A stretch of DNA of 64,000 nucleotides from Hanleya hanleyi (lineage: Eukaryota; Mollusca; Polyplacophora; Lepidopleurida; Hanleyidae), in NCBI GenBank assembly GCA_036873755.1, contig JAVTVY010039232.1:62001-126000 (forward strand), read 5' to 3'. Under the pieces are notes generated by a model. It was given only the letters and a program-made list of their open reading frames with translations. It was not told where the DNA came from and made no database searches. Both the position numbers and the translations under genes were made by a program. Position 1 is the stretch's first letter, and each line of letters opens with the position of its first letter. Positions 1-10,400 of the stretch are shown here, piece after piece.

Positions 1-1033
1 GTGTCCGTGACGTTGATGACAAAAACTTTCGAGTCAGCAGCTGAATTTTGTCCCAACGATCCTCCGGAGGGTATACCAGTTGATGATAAGTATCGAATAC
101 TGCTCCGATGTATCGGCGAACTTGAGCCGGGACCAACTCTGACTTGAGAGGATGAGGGACGAATCCTAGATGACGTAACACCAGCAGCGTGAACTGGACT
201 TGCGCGTTGAGACGGGACTCGTCCGCCGCCCATAGGAGGATGTCGTCGATATAACCCTCGATTTGAATACCTCGCAGGTGTAGAAATGCCATAACCGGAG
301 AGGTAATCCGGGTAAACAACCAAGGGGCGATGTTGACTCCGAATGGGAGGACCTGCCATTCGAAGCGACGTTCGTTGATAGCGAAGCGGAGGTAACGACG
401 ATGATGTGGATGAATTGGGATATGAAGATACGCGTCCTGCAGATCGACTGAGGCCAACCAATCCCGATGATGTATGCGGGCCCGAATCGATGAAACAGTA
501 GGCATCTTGAAATGAGGAGGGGTGATGAGATGAAACTTGTTTAACACCTTTAGGTCGATCACCATCCGCATCTGGAGCGGTACCAGAAACACGTGGCTGT
601 AAAAACCTAAACTGACCTCTGTCCGAGGTAACTCCCTGACAGCTCCCTTGTCGATGAGCGTGGTGACCGATGACAGAAGAGTCTGCAAATGACCTGCGGA
701 AACTGGCAGGCGGGATGGGCGTGGCCAAGCGATGAGTTTAGGAAGTGAATGAAAACTGAATAGGAAGCCCTTCTTCAAAACTCTTAAAATCCAGGCGTCG
801 TCCGTGATGAGTCGCCAATTTTCGGCAAAGTGTTGTAGACGGCCGCCCACGACATGATGACTGAATGACCGGAAAGCAGGTAGATGAAAAACTTCGGCTT
901 GATCGGACACGGAAATCTGATAGTCATTTGTTGGAATGTCCACCCCGCTTGGAAGATTTCCCACGAAAGGAACGGCGACCCCGGCCTCGAGGAGGTTTGT
1001 CGATGCCACGAAAATTTCCCCGAGCGCCCCCAT
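1..1033 (-). CDS. DIRS-type reverse transcriptase (partial, C-terminus outside window)
   Basis: An uninterrupted minus-strand frame of 344 codons is open to the window edge. I chose the ATG at 1031-1033, which overlaps the end of the gag frame by about 110 bp in the +1 frame; an internal start or frameshift is equally possible. RT landmarks in order: RMVIDLKVLNKF (fingers), ASVDLQDAYLHIPI (motif A with the first catalytic Asp), LPFGVNIAPWLFTRI (motif B) and GYIDDILLWA (motif C with the two catalytic Asp, near positions 241-262), followed by a thumb-like region. The pattern matches DIRS1/Ngaro RTs better than LINE or gypsy RTs. No stop or frameshift is visible, so the copy may be young. RNase H and recombinase domains are not in the window. 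Confidence 0.85.
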   Translation of the reverse strand, partial: MGALGEIFVASTNLLEAGVAVPFVGNLPSGVDIPTNDYQISVSDQAEVFHLPAFRSFSHHVVGGRLQHFAENWRLITDDAWILRVLKKGFLFSFHSLPKLIAWPRPSRLPVSAGHLQTLLSSVTTLIDKGAVRELPRTEVSLGFYSHVFLVPLQMRMVIDLKVLNKFHLITPPHFKMPTVSSIRARIHHRDWLASVDLQDAYLHIPIHPHHRRYLRFAINERRFEWQVLPFGVNIAPWLFTRITSPVMAFLHLRGIQIEGYIDDILLWAADESRLNAQVQFTLLVLRHLGFVPHPLKSELVPAQVRRYIGAVFDTYHQLVYPPEDRWDKIQLLTRKFLSSTSRT

Positions 1034-3065
1034 CTTGTTGAGTGGTAGAGGACTTACGACCACGTTTCAGACGACGATCCGTAGCGCCGCCACGAGCAAC
1101 AGCAGCAATCAAGCGCGCAGTCCGTTCTTCACGAATCACCGGTAAAACGGACTCAATAGCATTGTTGAAAATGGACTTGGATGATAATGGCTGATGAAGC
1201 AAATGATCCTTAACCACATATGGAACGTCCGGCTTGACAACCTTAAGTAAGGCGTTGCGTTGCGCTTGGAGAAGCGAAACATACGAATAAGAACTGGCCT
1301 CAATGACTTGACGGTTAGCCTGCACGAGGGTGTCAATGAAACCCCGCAAATAGGCAACGCGACCGGGAGACAAAGAAGTCGACCCATCGTCCTGGCGTAA
1401 TTCAGGATCCAAGGCAATCCGAGAAGTAGCCAACAAAAACCAATCCGCGACCGAAGAAGCACGTTGCATTACTAGTAACATCTCTTGGATATTCTCCACG
1501 AGACTGGAATTGACCTCAAGCGGAGATGCCTTAGATGACTTAGAAATCTGAGTTAAATCTCGATCACGTTTGGGTGGTTTGTCGGGCAAAACGTTATCAT
1601 GAAGGTCATGGTAAAATCGAAAACGAGGCTTCTTGAATTTATTGTCATCCTCTAATTGACGATCAAACTTCTCTAAAATATCCACCCAAGCTGGAGACGG
1701 AGCGCAAGTAAGCGGAGTTACAGGAGCCGAAGACGCGAATGCAGAATCCGCCGCTGTCCGACACTTAATCCTAGATGGAACAACCTTCGAGGGGGCGGGC
1801 ATATCCGGAACCAACGCTAAAAGCGCCTGCATTCTAAGCGAATAATCCAACTTCGACGTATCTCCCGAACTTTCCAGAGAGGAAGAGGAATCATCCGACG
1901 AACTCGACGAGACCGGTGAAGGTGAACGAGTACTAAGACGTCGATGAGAAGATGATAAACCGTGAACCACCGAATGATCAAGAAATGGTGTGCGCGGATA
2001 ACGTACATGGTAATCTTGATAAGAAGGAGCCGAAACCCGAGGTAAACGGTGTGTAGGATCAGGAGAATGACCAGTCGAAGTACGAGAACGGCGTACCGGC
2101 GAACGGGAAGGCCGTAAACTAGTACCAAAATGAACCGGTGGACGAGAACTACGAATCGGAGAACGAGACCGTCGAACCGGCGAAATAGAACCCCGTACAG
2201 GTGAAAACAAACGATAAGGTGGTGAAACCGAGCGTCGTGAAGAAACCAAATTCCGAACCGGTGAACGTGAACGTGAACGGTATTGTGTACGAGTGCGTCG
2301 TGTAGCAGTATGTGAACGACGAAGTGATGAATCAACAACCGCAGAAACCGGAGCTCGTAAGTTTGCAACTTGAACACTCAACGGTAGGTCCGAACGAGCC
2401 TCCATAGATTGAGAAACGGAATTAGATAAACTATGTTTAGACTTAACCCGCAACGGAGAAACTGACACACGACATTGTTTATTTGCTTTCTTCTTTCTAG
2501 AAGAAACATGTGGTAAACCGATAGACAAAGGCGAAATAACATGTGGCAAAGAATTCTTTTGTCTGATGGAGACAATGGAATGCCCAGGCAAGACCGACTT
2601 GGTCTTTGTTAAGCCGGACAAAGGAACGGGTTTGGTAGCGACCCCAGACAATGAAGCACCGGTACAGGTCAAGCTGTCTAACAGCCTAGAACTATCTTCC
2701 TGTAGGATAGTACCACTGGGAGGAATATATACCGACGCGGGTGAAACTGGATCTTGAACAGAATGAGATAAATCCAAGCCAACTCGGTCGAGATCCTCAT
2801 TACATTTCATATCATTGACCAGGGAAATTTCCAATACCCGTCTGTCGACCTCCGAAATAGACGGGTCATCACACGCATGTAAAAGATAAGCACGTCGAGC
2901 TTGGGCATAATTCCTCCAAGTCGACGCGTCCCATAACACACATTCGGCGCACGTGGTCGCGCGATAACACAACTCTTTACAACAAAAACAAGCCGTGTGG
3001 GCGTCCAATGGGGACAAAACCTGCCCGCACGTACGACAAGGAATAGTAGTCGGAACCTCAGACAT
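924..3065 (-). CDS. DIRS gag-like ORF1 protein
   Basis: The frame is open from 3101; I prefer the Met at 3065 because the conserved Cys/His cluster (CRTC, then HTACFCC, then CYRATTCAEC) starts about nine residues later. This cluster resembles the zinc-binding N-terminus of DIRS gag proteins. The middle is Ser/Arg-rich with many SRSP, RRS and SPVR repeats, like RS domains of splicing factors. The C-terminus is Gly/Arg-rich (GRGRRSFRGKSSKRGG), suiting RNA binding. Length about 713 aa. It ends with a TGA at 924-926, inside the RT frame. The function as a nucleocapsid is inferred from position and composition. Confidence 0.7.
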   Translation of the reverse strand: MSEVPTTIPCRTCGQVLSPLDAHTACFCCKELCYRATTCAECVLWDASTWRNYAQARRAYLLHACDDPSISEVDRRVLEISLVNDMKCNEDLDRVGLDLSHSVQDPVSPASVYIPPSGTILQEDSSRLLDSLTCTGASLSGVATKPVPLSGLTKTKSVLPGHSIVSIRQKNSLPHVISPLSIGLPHVSSRKKKANKQCRVSVSPLRVKSKHSLSNSVSQSMEARSDLPLSVQVANLRAPVSAVVDSSLRRSHTATRRTRTQYRSRSRSPVRNLVSSRRSVSPPYRLFSPVRGSISPVRRSRSPIRSSRPPVHFGTSLRPSRSPVRRSRTSTGHSPDPTHRLPRVSAPSYQDYHVRYPRTPFLDHSVVHGLSSSHRRLSTRSPSPVSSSSSDDSSSSLESSGDTSKLDYSLRMQALLALVPDMPAPSKVVPSRIKCRTAADSAFASSAPVTPLTCAPSPAWVDILEKFDRQLEDDNKFKKPRFRFYHDLHDNVLPDKPPKRDRDLTQISKSSKASPLEVNSSLVENIQEMLLVMQRASSVADWFLLATSRIALDPELRQDDGSTSLSPGRVAYLRGFIDTLVQANRQVIEASSYSYVSLLQAQRNALLKVVKPDVPYVVKDHLLHQPLSSKSIFNNAIESVLPVIREERTARLIAAVARGGATDRRLKRGRKSSTTQQDGGARGNFRGIDKPPRGRGRRSFRGKSSKRGGHSNK

Positions 3066-3404
3066 ACTAATGCAATAAGAAAATTCCGAAATAACAAACA
3101 CAAGTCACACTTGATAAAGGATATAACCAGCGAAACAACAACAACAGCCATTGTAATTGAATCAAAACACTTCTACTAGATGTGCACTGTCGAGAGCAAA
3201 CAGGAGAAAGAGGATTGGAATGAGTCTTGCAGTGCCTTTTATAGTAACCACACTGGGATGAGTGGGAGAGCTCTCCTAGGGGCGGACAACTCTCTCCTAG
3301 GGGAGTTAACTTTTAGTTTTACTTCCGTTTTCTACGTTTGAATTGTGCAATTAAAGCAGGTTTAAGATTTAGGAATCAAATTCAGAGATTATAGCACCTG
3401 AAAA

Positions 3405-3800
3405 GGGGCATAACTCTGTAAAATAAGGGCTGAGGGGACTGATTTTCTGTTTGCTTCTAGAATACAACTATATAAATACATTTCCAAAATGTAGTAGCTG
3501 TATCAAAGACAGTTTTGCAGATAACGTTGGTTACATTCAAGCATATATCACAAAATCAGAAATGAATACATCTGTAAACGTGCATAACTCTGTAAAATAT
3601 GGGCTGAGCGGAGCCATTTTTCATAGGTGTCTGACTAGATAAATAAGTTTCCAAAATTTGATGACTGTATCTCGAGCAATTTTGCCTATAATGTGGTAAT
3701 GGATGAGCGGACTTACGGACTGAAATACGGATGGACGTAGAAGACGATGACAATACCCCAAGGCCAAAATGGCCGATGGGTAAAAAGCCCTGCTTCACAT
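3405..3800. repeat. Two direct copies of a dispersed repeat
   Basis: About 180 bp starting with GCATAACTCTGTAAAATA is repeated near 3409 and 3583, with shared internal blocks (TTTCCAAAAT, CTGTATC, CAATTTTGC). The second copy ends in GATGACAATACCCCAAGG, which also closes the repeat near 11625-11670. It is a non-coding interspersed family in the DIS3L2 intron. Confidence 0.6.
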
Positions 3801-4458
3801 TATCTATTTGTACAAATTACAATCAGTATATTTTGTAAACAGAAGAAAACTATACGGGTTTCTAAGCCATTCTGTCAGTCATTCAACTTTATTCACAGTC
3901 ATAACTTTCCATTCATTCATTATTTCTCGTAAGCCTTCCCATGATTGTTTTTTTCACTACATCACAAAAAAAAAAAAAAATAGGATAATAACAGGGTTGT
4001 GTTAGAGAAGGCCAAGCGCACTTCTTATGAAAAGAACTTTCTATATGGCACATTTTATGATGTTGAAAATTAGAAGACAAATGTGGAGAGTTTGATCAAT
4101 GTTCGAAATTTTTAGAAGTGAATTTAGCTTTTTGAGATTGAAAAAAATCATGTGTTTGGAAAATTAGAGTGTTCGAAAAAAATAGAAGAAATATGGTAGT
4201 GATACATTTAGGGCTATTATGTATTTTTATCACAAAAAGCAGAAGCAGCTCGGAGAAATGAATATTTACAAAAGTTTTTACTGTAGAAAAATATAGATAA
4301 CATATTTTCAAAGTGTTTATCATAATTAAAATACATGTACTTGTCTAAAAACTTTAATCATGGATATAGAAGACTCAAAGCATCCCAATTCTCAGTCAGA
4401 TACTGTCAAACCTAAAACCTAAAAGATACTGTCAAACCGATGGAACCTCAACACTCAC

Positions 4459-7400
4459 CTTTAGGACAGTCTGACAGGGGTACCAGAATACGGGGACAGC
4501 GATGATCAATGGGAGAGAATAAGACTCTGTTGGGGATTTTATCCCCCATAGGTTTGAGATGACCAGTACATGCTCTTGAATGTTTCTGCTCTATTATGGC
4601 CACAACCTGGAATCAGAAACAGATTGTGGGGCTGTAAAAGCATGAAGAACTGTTAGGGCTGTTCCATTTAAAAAGGTATGGGAGGGGCAGAAGGCAGCTT
4701 TGAACTATACCCCACCACCTATAGAAATTTTATTGGCCTTCCCAATGTTGTAACATAGATTGAAGAGAATTCCCTCCCATGACCCATAGAATAATATCTT
4801 GAGTGCCTTCCTCCCCTCCCATACCTTTTTAAATGGAACAGCCCTACCTATGATTAACTCTGATCAGACAACACCATCTCCTCTCCATGGTGACATTCTC
4901 CCATGTCAGAAATTGTAACCTCCTAACATGCCTAAACTGTCGGTGTAACCTTTGACTGCATTGGGTAAAAAAACTGCAGTGCTCATACTTCATCGATTTA
5001 GATTTTTATACAAGAGAGATGGAGAATGCATCCAGCACATCCTATAGAAGAATGAACAAATTACATTTTCCACTATCTGACAAGAGCACACAATACAATG
5101 TCCTGTTTAGCTGTGACATCCTGAGCCTGCTTCACTCCATTTACAGACCAGCTCCTCCTCAGTACTGTAGGCTCGATTTCACGAGTCACTGCCTGCAACA
5201 GCAGGATTTTACCTCCACATCAGATTACCACCTTCACCGAATAATATTACCATACTGCACTACTATTTCACATTCATTATATGTTCGATCAATTACTAAA
5301 AATTTAACAACCCTTCTCATCGATAGTCAAAGAGCCACCAGTTTAAATATAACAGAATCTAGACCTACGCAAATTTTGTTTGTGAGTGGGTGGGGGCGGG
5401 TGTAATCCCCTTTTCTTTTTTTGACTTGGAGTCTTGGAGAAACATTGCCAGAGCCACATGTATTGTTCCAGTCATAGGAAATGAATGAATATTTGTATCA
5501 AGTTCATCTCACTTTCTTCACCTGCTTGCAATATTTTCTAGATATATTAGCATTTTAGTTCCCACAATTCATACCCATGCTTAACACACTATTACACTGT
5601 TTGTGCTTATTTCCACCATTTAAGGCCAGTCATTCTCACCTTTCCAGTTTTCTGTAGAAACCTGTGAGTTTTGTCAGGAGAATCTTTACTGTCTGTATCT
5701 TCTATGCTTTTCACACCAAATAATTTCTTCGCAACAGGACTGCATCCGTCTTTTGATAAAACATCCTTCACAGATGTATAACGAGACTTTGATGACGGTG
5801 TCTTGTTCTGACTACCATCTGTTTTAACTGTTGAATTGTCAGTGCCGATTTTTGATTGATCAATGGCAGCAGCACAACTAGTCTCACTCGCAGCTAATGA
5901 TTTCCTAGGGGTAGTCTCAGACTGATTTGAGCCTTTTGATTGGCTGTCTCCAGGCTCTAATTTGTCTTCTTCAACTACCACTATTTCTTCACTCTCTATA
6001 ATAACATCAGTGTCCTCATGATTATTGATTTCCTTATCAGTGACAGTTTGGTCCTCATTCCCTCCCATGTTCAGTGACTTCATTTCATTCAAGAGGTCGG
6101 CTTCATATTGCTCAAAATTCTTTGTGAACACCTGAAAATAATAATGAAATTGGATTTAGGGCTTATTTAATAGCATATCAGTATGGTATGTTCTCAAAGA
6201 ATAAATTTGTTTTTGTTATAACAATTCCATGAAAAGATATCCGTTCTTAATTATATATTATAGCACTCCTTCACAGCAATTCGTTTTCATCAGAAAACAT
6301 TTCAAATTTCTATTTCAAAGAAGCACAGGAGCTTAGCCATGCTTGCAGGAATAGGGAGAGGAGAGTAGATCTTACCCTCCAATCACTCTGTTCATTCACC
6401 AATACTGCCACAATATCTCCATTCATAGCTCGATTTCTGTGTTGAAATCCACTGATGTAGATGTCAGATACTCCATCCTGATTTAAGGGAAAGTCACATT
6501 AAATTGGAAATCTAAATCTAGAATATAAAAAAATATGTATATCTATATATAGACTAAATGATCACAGTATAAACTGCCTTTGTATATATATATATATCTA
6601 AAACCTAAATTTGATAACGTCCAATTTACCATGGTTACTGATGATAAAAAAATAAGGAGAACCGTTGACATTAGAACCTTGATTTTTGGCATGAAGGTGC
6701 ATTAGGGGAATGTTACCAGCAATTTTTGAGCTGACCTACTTTTGATGAAATTTCTGGTGATTTTTGATGAAAATCACTGGTGATTCTGACTTGGGCTGTG
6801 CCCATCTTAATATAGGCCGGATTTCAACTTGGGGCGGGGGGATTTCCAAGAGTTCAGTGCGTGTCGGATTCCTAATGCCTACCCTGCTTCGTAGGTCCTG
6901 TGATGTTAGTCACACCGCTATGTTTTTATTATTATTTCATATATTACTTTCTTTCATACAGACCAAATATAGACACAGATGCAGTCTAATAGAACTGGCA
7001 TGAAAGAAACATTGTTCTTTGAGCTGCTGGAACAGTCAGTCTTCATTAATATTATTGTCCACAAATAACAGCAACACAACATATACAAATCTTTGGCACA
7101 AACTTTATGAACATTACTATGGCAAAACTTTGAGATGCAAATTCATAGAAACTGACAGCGATAAGGGAGCTTATTGAAATTAGGGCATGAGTTCCTTGAT
7201 GCCCTACAGCATATGCTGATTATCCAAATGGGATACACCATGCCCAGTTCGGTGTTGTAATCTGGATTGAGGGAGTTCCAATTGGAATGGCATATGCCAT
7301 TGCGTGGTATGGCATCAGCCATCTTCGTCTGCTGAGTTCTAAAAGGGATGCCATGGAGTTCCTAGGAGTTCCAACTCGGCACGCCATATCCCACTGTCTT

Positions 7401-10400
7401 TGGAATGCCTTATGCCAGTTCCTAGCTTACCCCAATTTCAAGAAGCGCCCTAAAAATGCAGACATGGTACTAAAAACATGTTTTGGTGGTGCCCGTCAAG
7501 CTGAAAATTACATTATTAACAGGTTCGTCAGTTTACTTATGTTGAAGCAGCTATTAGAGTAATCCCTCTAATAATTCAATCCCCCTATCATCAAAATGCA
7601 ATCATCCACAATTTTGGGGACAAAATTCAATCGGTGGTTCTAATAAATTTGATCACCCTCTAAATTCACTGAATGATGAAGAAATAATTGATTATATGCA
7701 TGATTTTGAACCATTTTGTCACTTCTTGTTCTAATAAATTTGATCACCCCAGATTTATGGTGGGAAATTTCACTTCCTGTTATTGAATTATTAGAGTGAC
7801 TACCGTACATGCATACTGAATTCTCATCAAAGACAAACAGAATAGAGTGATTGTGCCCCTCAATAAGTCTACAACCATTCCAGTTCAATTCACAAGCTTA
7901 TTCCGAGGCCCTGGTGTTCCAGTGTTCAGACATTCCTCAAGTTCACTCTCAAATAATCTCTTTAACACCACCACCACCTTCGACAGCAACGCACAGACTC
8001 CAAGGTCTGGGGGAGGGGGCAGGGGAATACAAACCTGTTTCTCTCCCCCCAAAATCTATTATTGACATGTTACTTCAGACAGCATATTTATTTGTCAGAA
8101 CAGAAAGTCGATGAAATTATACAAATACAGGACCTTATCTATGTACATGTAGTTTCTCTCATATTTAGACATGATCAAAATGATCAGAGCGACTGTCATC
8201 AAAGTTGGAGGTAAAAGCTGAGGGTTAGCCGAGTGATTGACTTAGCCCAGTATTTGCCATAGACAGATTCCATACACATCAATACTTACAGATCCAGGTA
8301 TATAGGCATACTTACAGATCCAGGTATATAGGCATACTTACAGATCCAGGTATATAGGCATACTTACAGATCCAGGTATATAGGCATACTTACAGATCCA
8401 GGTATATAGGCATACTTACAGATCCAGGTATATAGGCATACTTACAGATCCAGGTATATAGGCATACTTACAGATCCAGGTATATAGGCATACTTACAGA
8501 TCCAGGTATATAGGCATACTTACAGATCCAGGTATATAGGCATACTTACAGATCCAGGTATATAGGCATACTTACAGATCCAGGTATATAGGCATACTTA
8601 CAGATCCAGGTATATAGGCATACTTACAGATCCAGGTATATAGGCATACTTACAGATCCAGGTATATACGCATCTTCATAGTTCTTTGGATTTACTCTTA
8701 TAGCACCCTGTAGAAAATGAGAAATATTAGTACAATAACCGATGTCATTCCATTATTCTAGATTGAAAATTAGCTTTGAGATGGAGACGGATGAAAGTTT
8801 AATAAAATCTGAAAGGGCAATTATTTGTTCGACTTTCCAAGACTTGCAGCTTATAAAACCATAAGGCAAAAAAAAACCCAGCATAATAAGAATAGTTGAC
8901 AACTGCATTCTGGTTACTAGTGTTAGAATATGCCATTTTGTGACAGATAGACTGAATTATAATGAAAAAAAATTCCCACAGATGTTTAAGGTGAAGAGTT
9001 CTGAAATAGAACAGATACCATTATGTTTTTTATACAGATCTCCGACAAAAGTTTATTTAGCAGACACCATTACAAAGACTTAGGGCAAATATTAATAGAG
9101 TGGAAAAGCTAAAGGACTTTCAATTTATTCAAGATAAGTGCACGAACATTGTAATACTTTTTCAAACCATGTGTTATTGAAAAATTAATCAATTTTCTAC
9201 CTATTAATTCAGATCTAGGTTTTGACTGCACCATTTCTGTGAATTATAGCTAGTGTCTGGCTAAACAGAATGTGTGACATATGAACTTCAGAGAAGTGAA
9301 TTGGAAGATGCACTAACAGAGAAGTACCAGGATAATGTCAGTGATATTTTAAGTCTGCAATACTAGATGTACCTCAACGAGGAAACCTTTCTTCAGTCCC
9401 GCTGATACCATCTCCTTAGACCAGTGAGTGTTGAATATAATAGGCTGAAAAATACAAATTTGACACTCGGTACCTGTCATTAGGCCCCAAAAAATAATGA
9501 AATGTTTCTCATAGACCACTGCACCAATGATTTTGACACATTTCTTGTCGGACCAATAACTCCAGAACTATTGAACTGATTGGCTTCAGACTTGTAGAGT
9601 TTCTTGAGAGGACGGTTGGGTAAAGTCACCTGCTTAATCCAAGATGGCCACCATCAGCCATCTTGGATTTCAGCAGTTGTATCTTCACACATTTCTTGTC
9701 TTTCGAGAACTATTCAACTGATGGACTTCAAACTTGGAGAGTGTCTTAACATCAGTGAGATCACAGTTGGGATTGCTTTTCAGTTACCTGTGTTATCCAA
9801 GATGGCTGTCACCAACCATCTTGGATTGTCAGCAGTTGGATCTTCACACATTTCTTGTCCAACAAATAACTCTTAACTTGTCCAAACTCTTAACTTGTCT
9901 TAACTCTTAACAAGTAACTTTTGAACCGATCGACTTCAAAGTTGGAGAGTGCCTTGACATCGGTGAGAGAACAGTTGGGATTGCTTTTCATTCACCAAGA
10001 TGGCCGCCATCAGCCATCTTGCATTGTCGGATCTTTACACATTTCTTGTCCAACCAAAAACTCGAGAACTATTGAACCAATCGACTTCAAATTTGGAGAG
10101 GAACATTTTTTTTCTCGGCCCTATGATTGCAACATTCCACCCCATATGGCAGTGAGATGGACACTATTTGAAGCAATTGACACGTTAATATATCAGGGCA
10201 GTCATTTTGAGTTGCCATCATATTATTAAAGACACTCCAGTATTTGAGAGAAGAATTGAAAGAATTCCCCTTCCCCCATCTCATCCATCTGGATATCGGT
10301 AAGGATGGAAGGAGCTGACCATCAGTCTCTAGGCAAACAGTTGTCTCCCCTGCTCTATGCCTGGCCTTACAGCATGCATACTACCTCTGATGAGGCCTAC

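Larger units (their letters stand above)
1..3330 (-). mobile_element. DIRS-type retrotransposon, 5' part, runs off left edge
   Basis: Two overlapping minus-strand reading frames, a Cys-rich gag-like ORF and a reverse transcriptase, are arranged as in DIRS/Ngaro elements. The RT carries DIRS-like motifs (VDLQDAYLHIPI, LPFGVN.AP, YIDDILLWA). RNase H, methyltransferase and tyrosine recombinase would lie to the left, outside the window. Upstream of the gag ORF (about 3180-3330) is a non-coding leader with a 12-bp direct repeat CTCTCCTAGGGG (near 3273 and 3292) that may belong to the terminal repeat; the exact element end is not clear. It lies in or just beyond the last visible intron of the DIS3L2-like gene, same orientation. 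Confidence 0.8.

Noticed and set aside
1817..2377. Minus-strand 186-codon frame rich in His, Val and Leu
   Set aside because: Out-of-frame shadow of the DIRS gag-like frame in its Arg/Ser repeat region.
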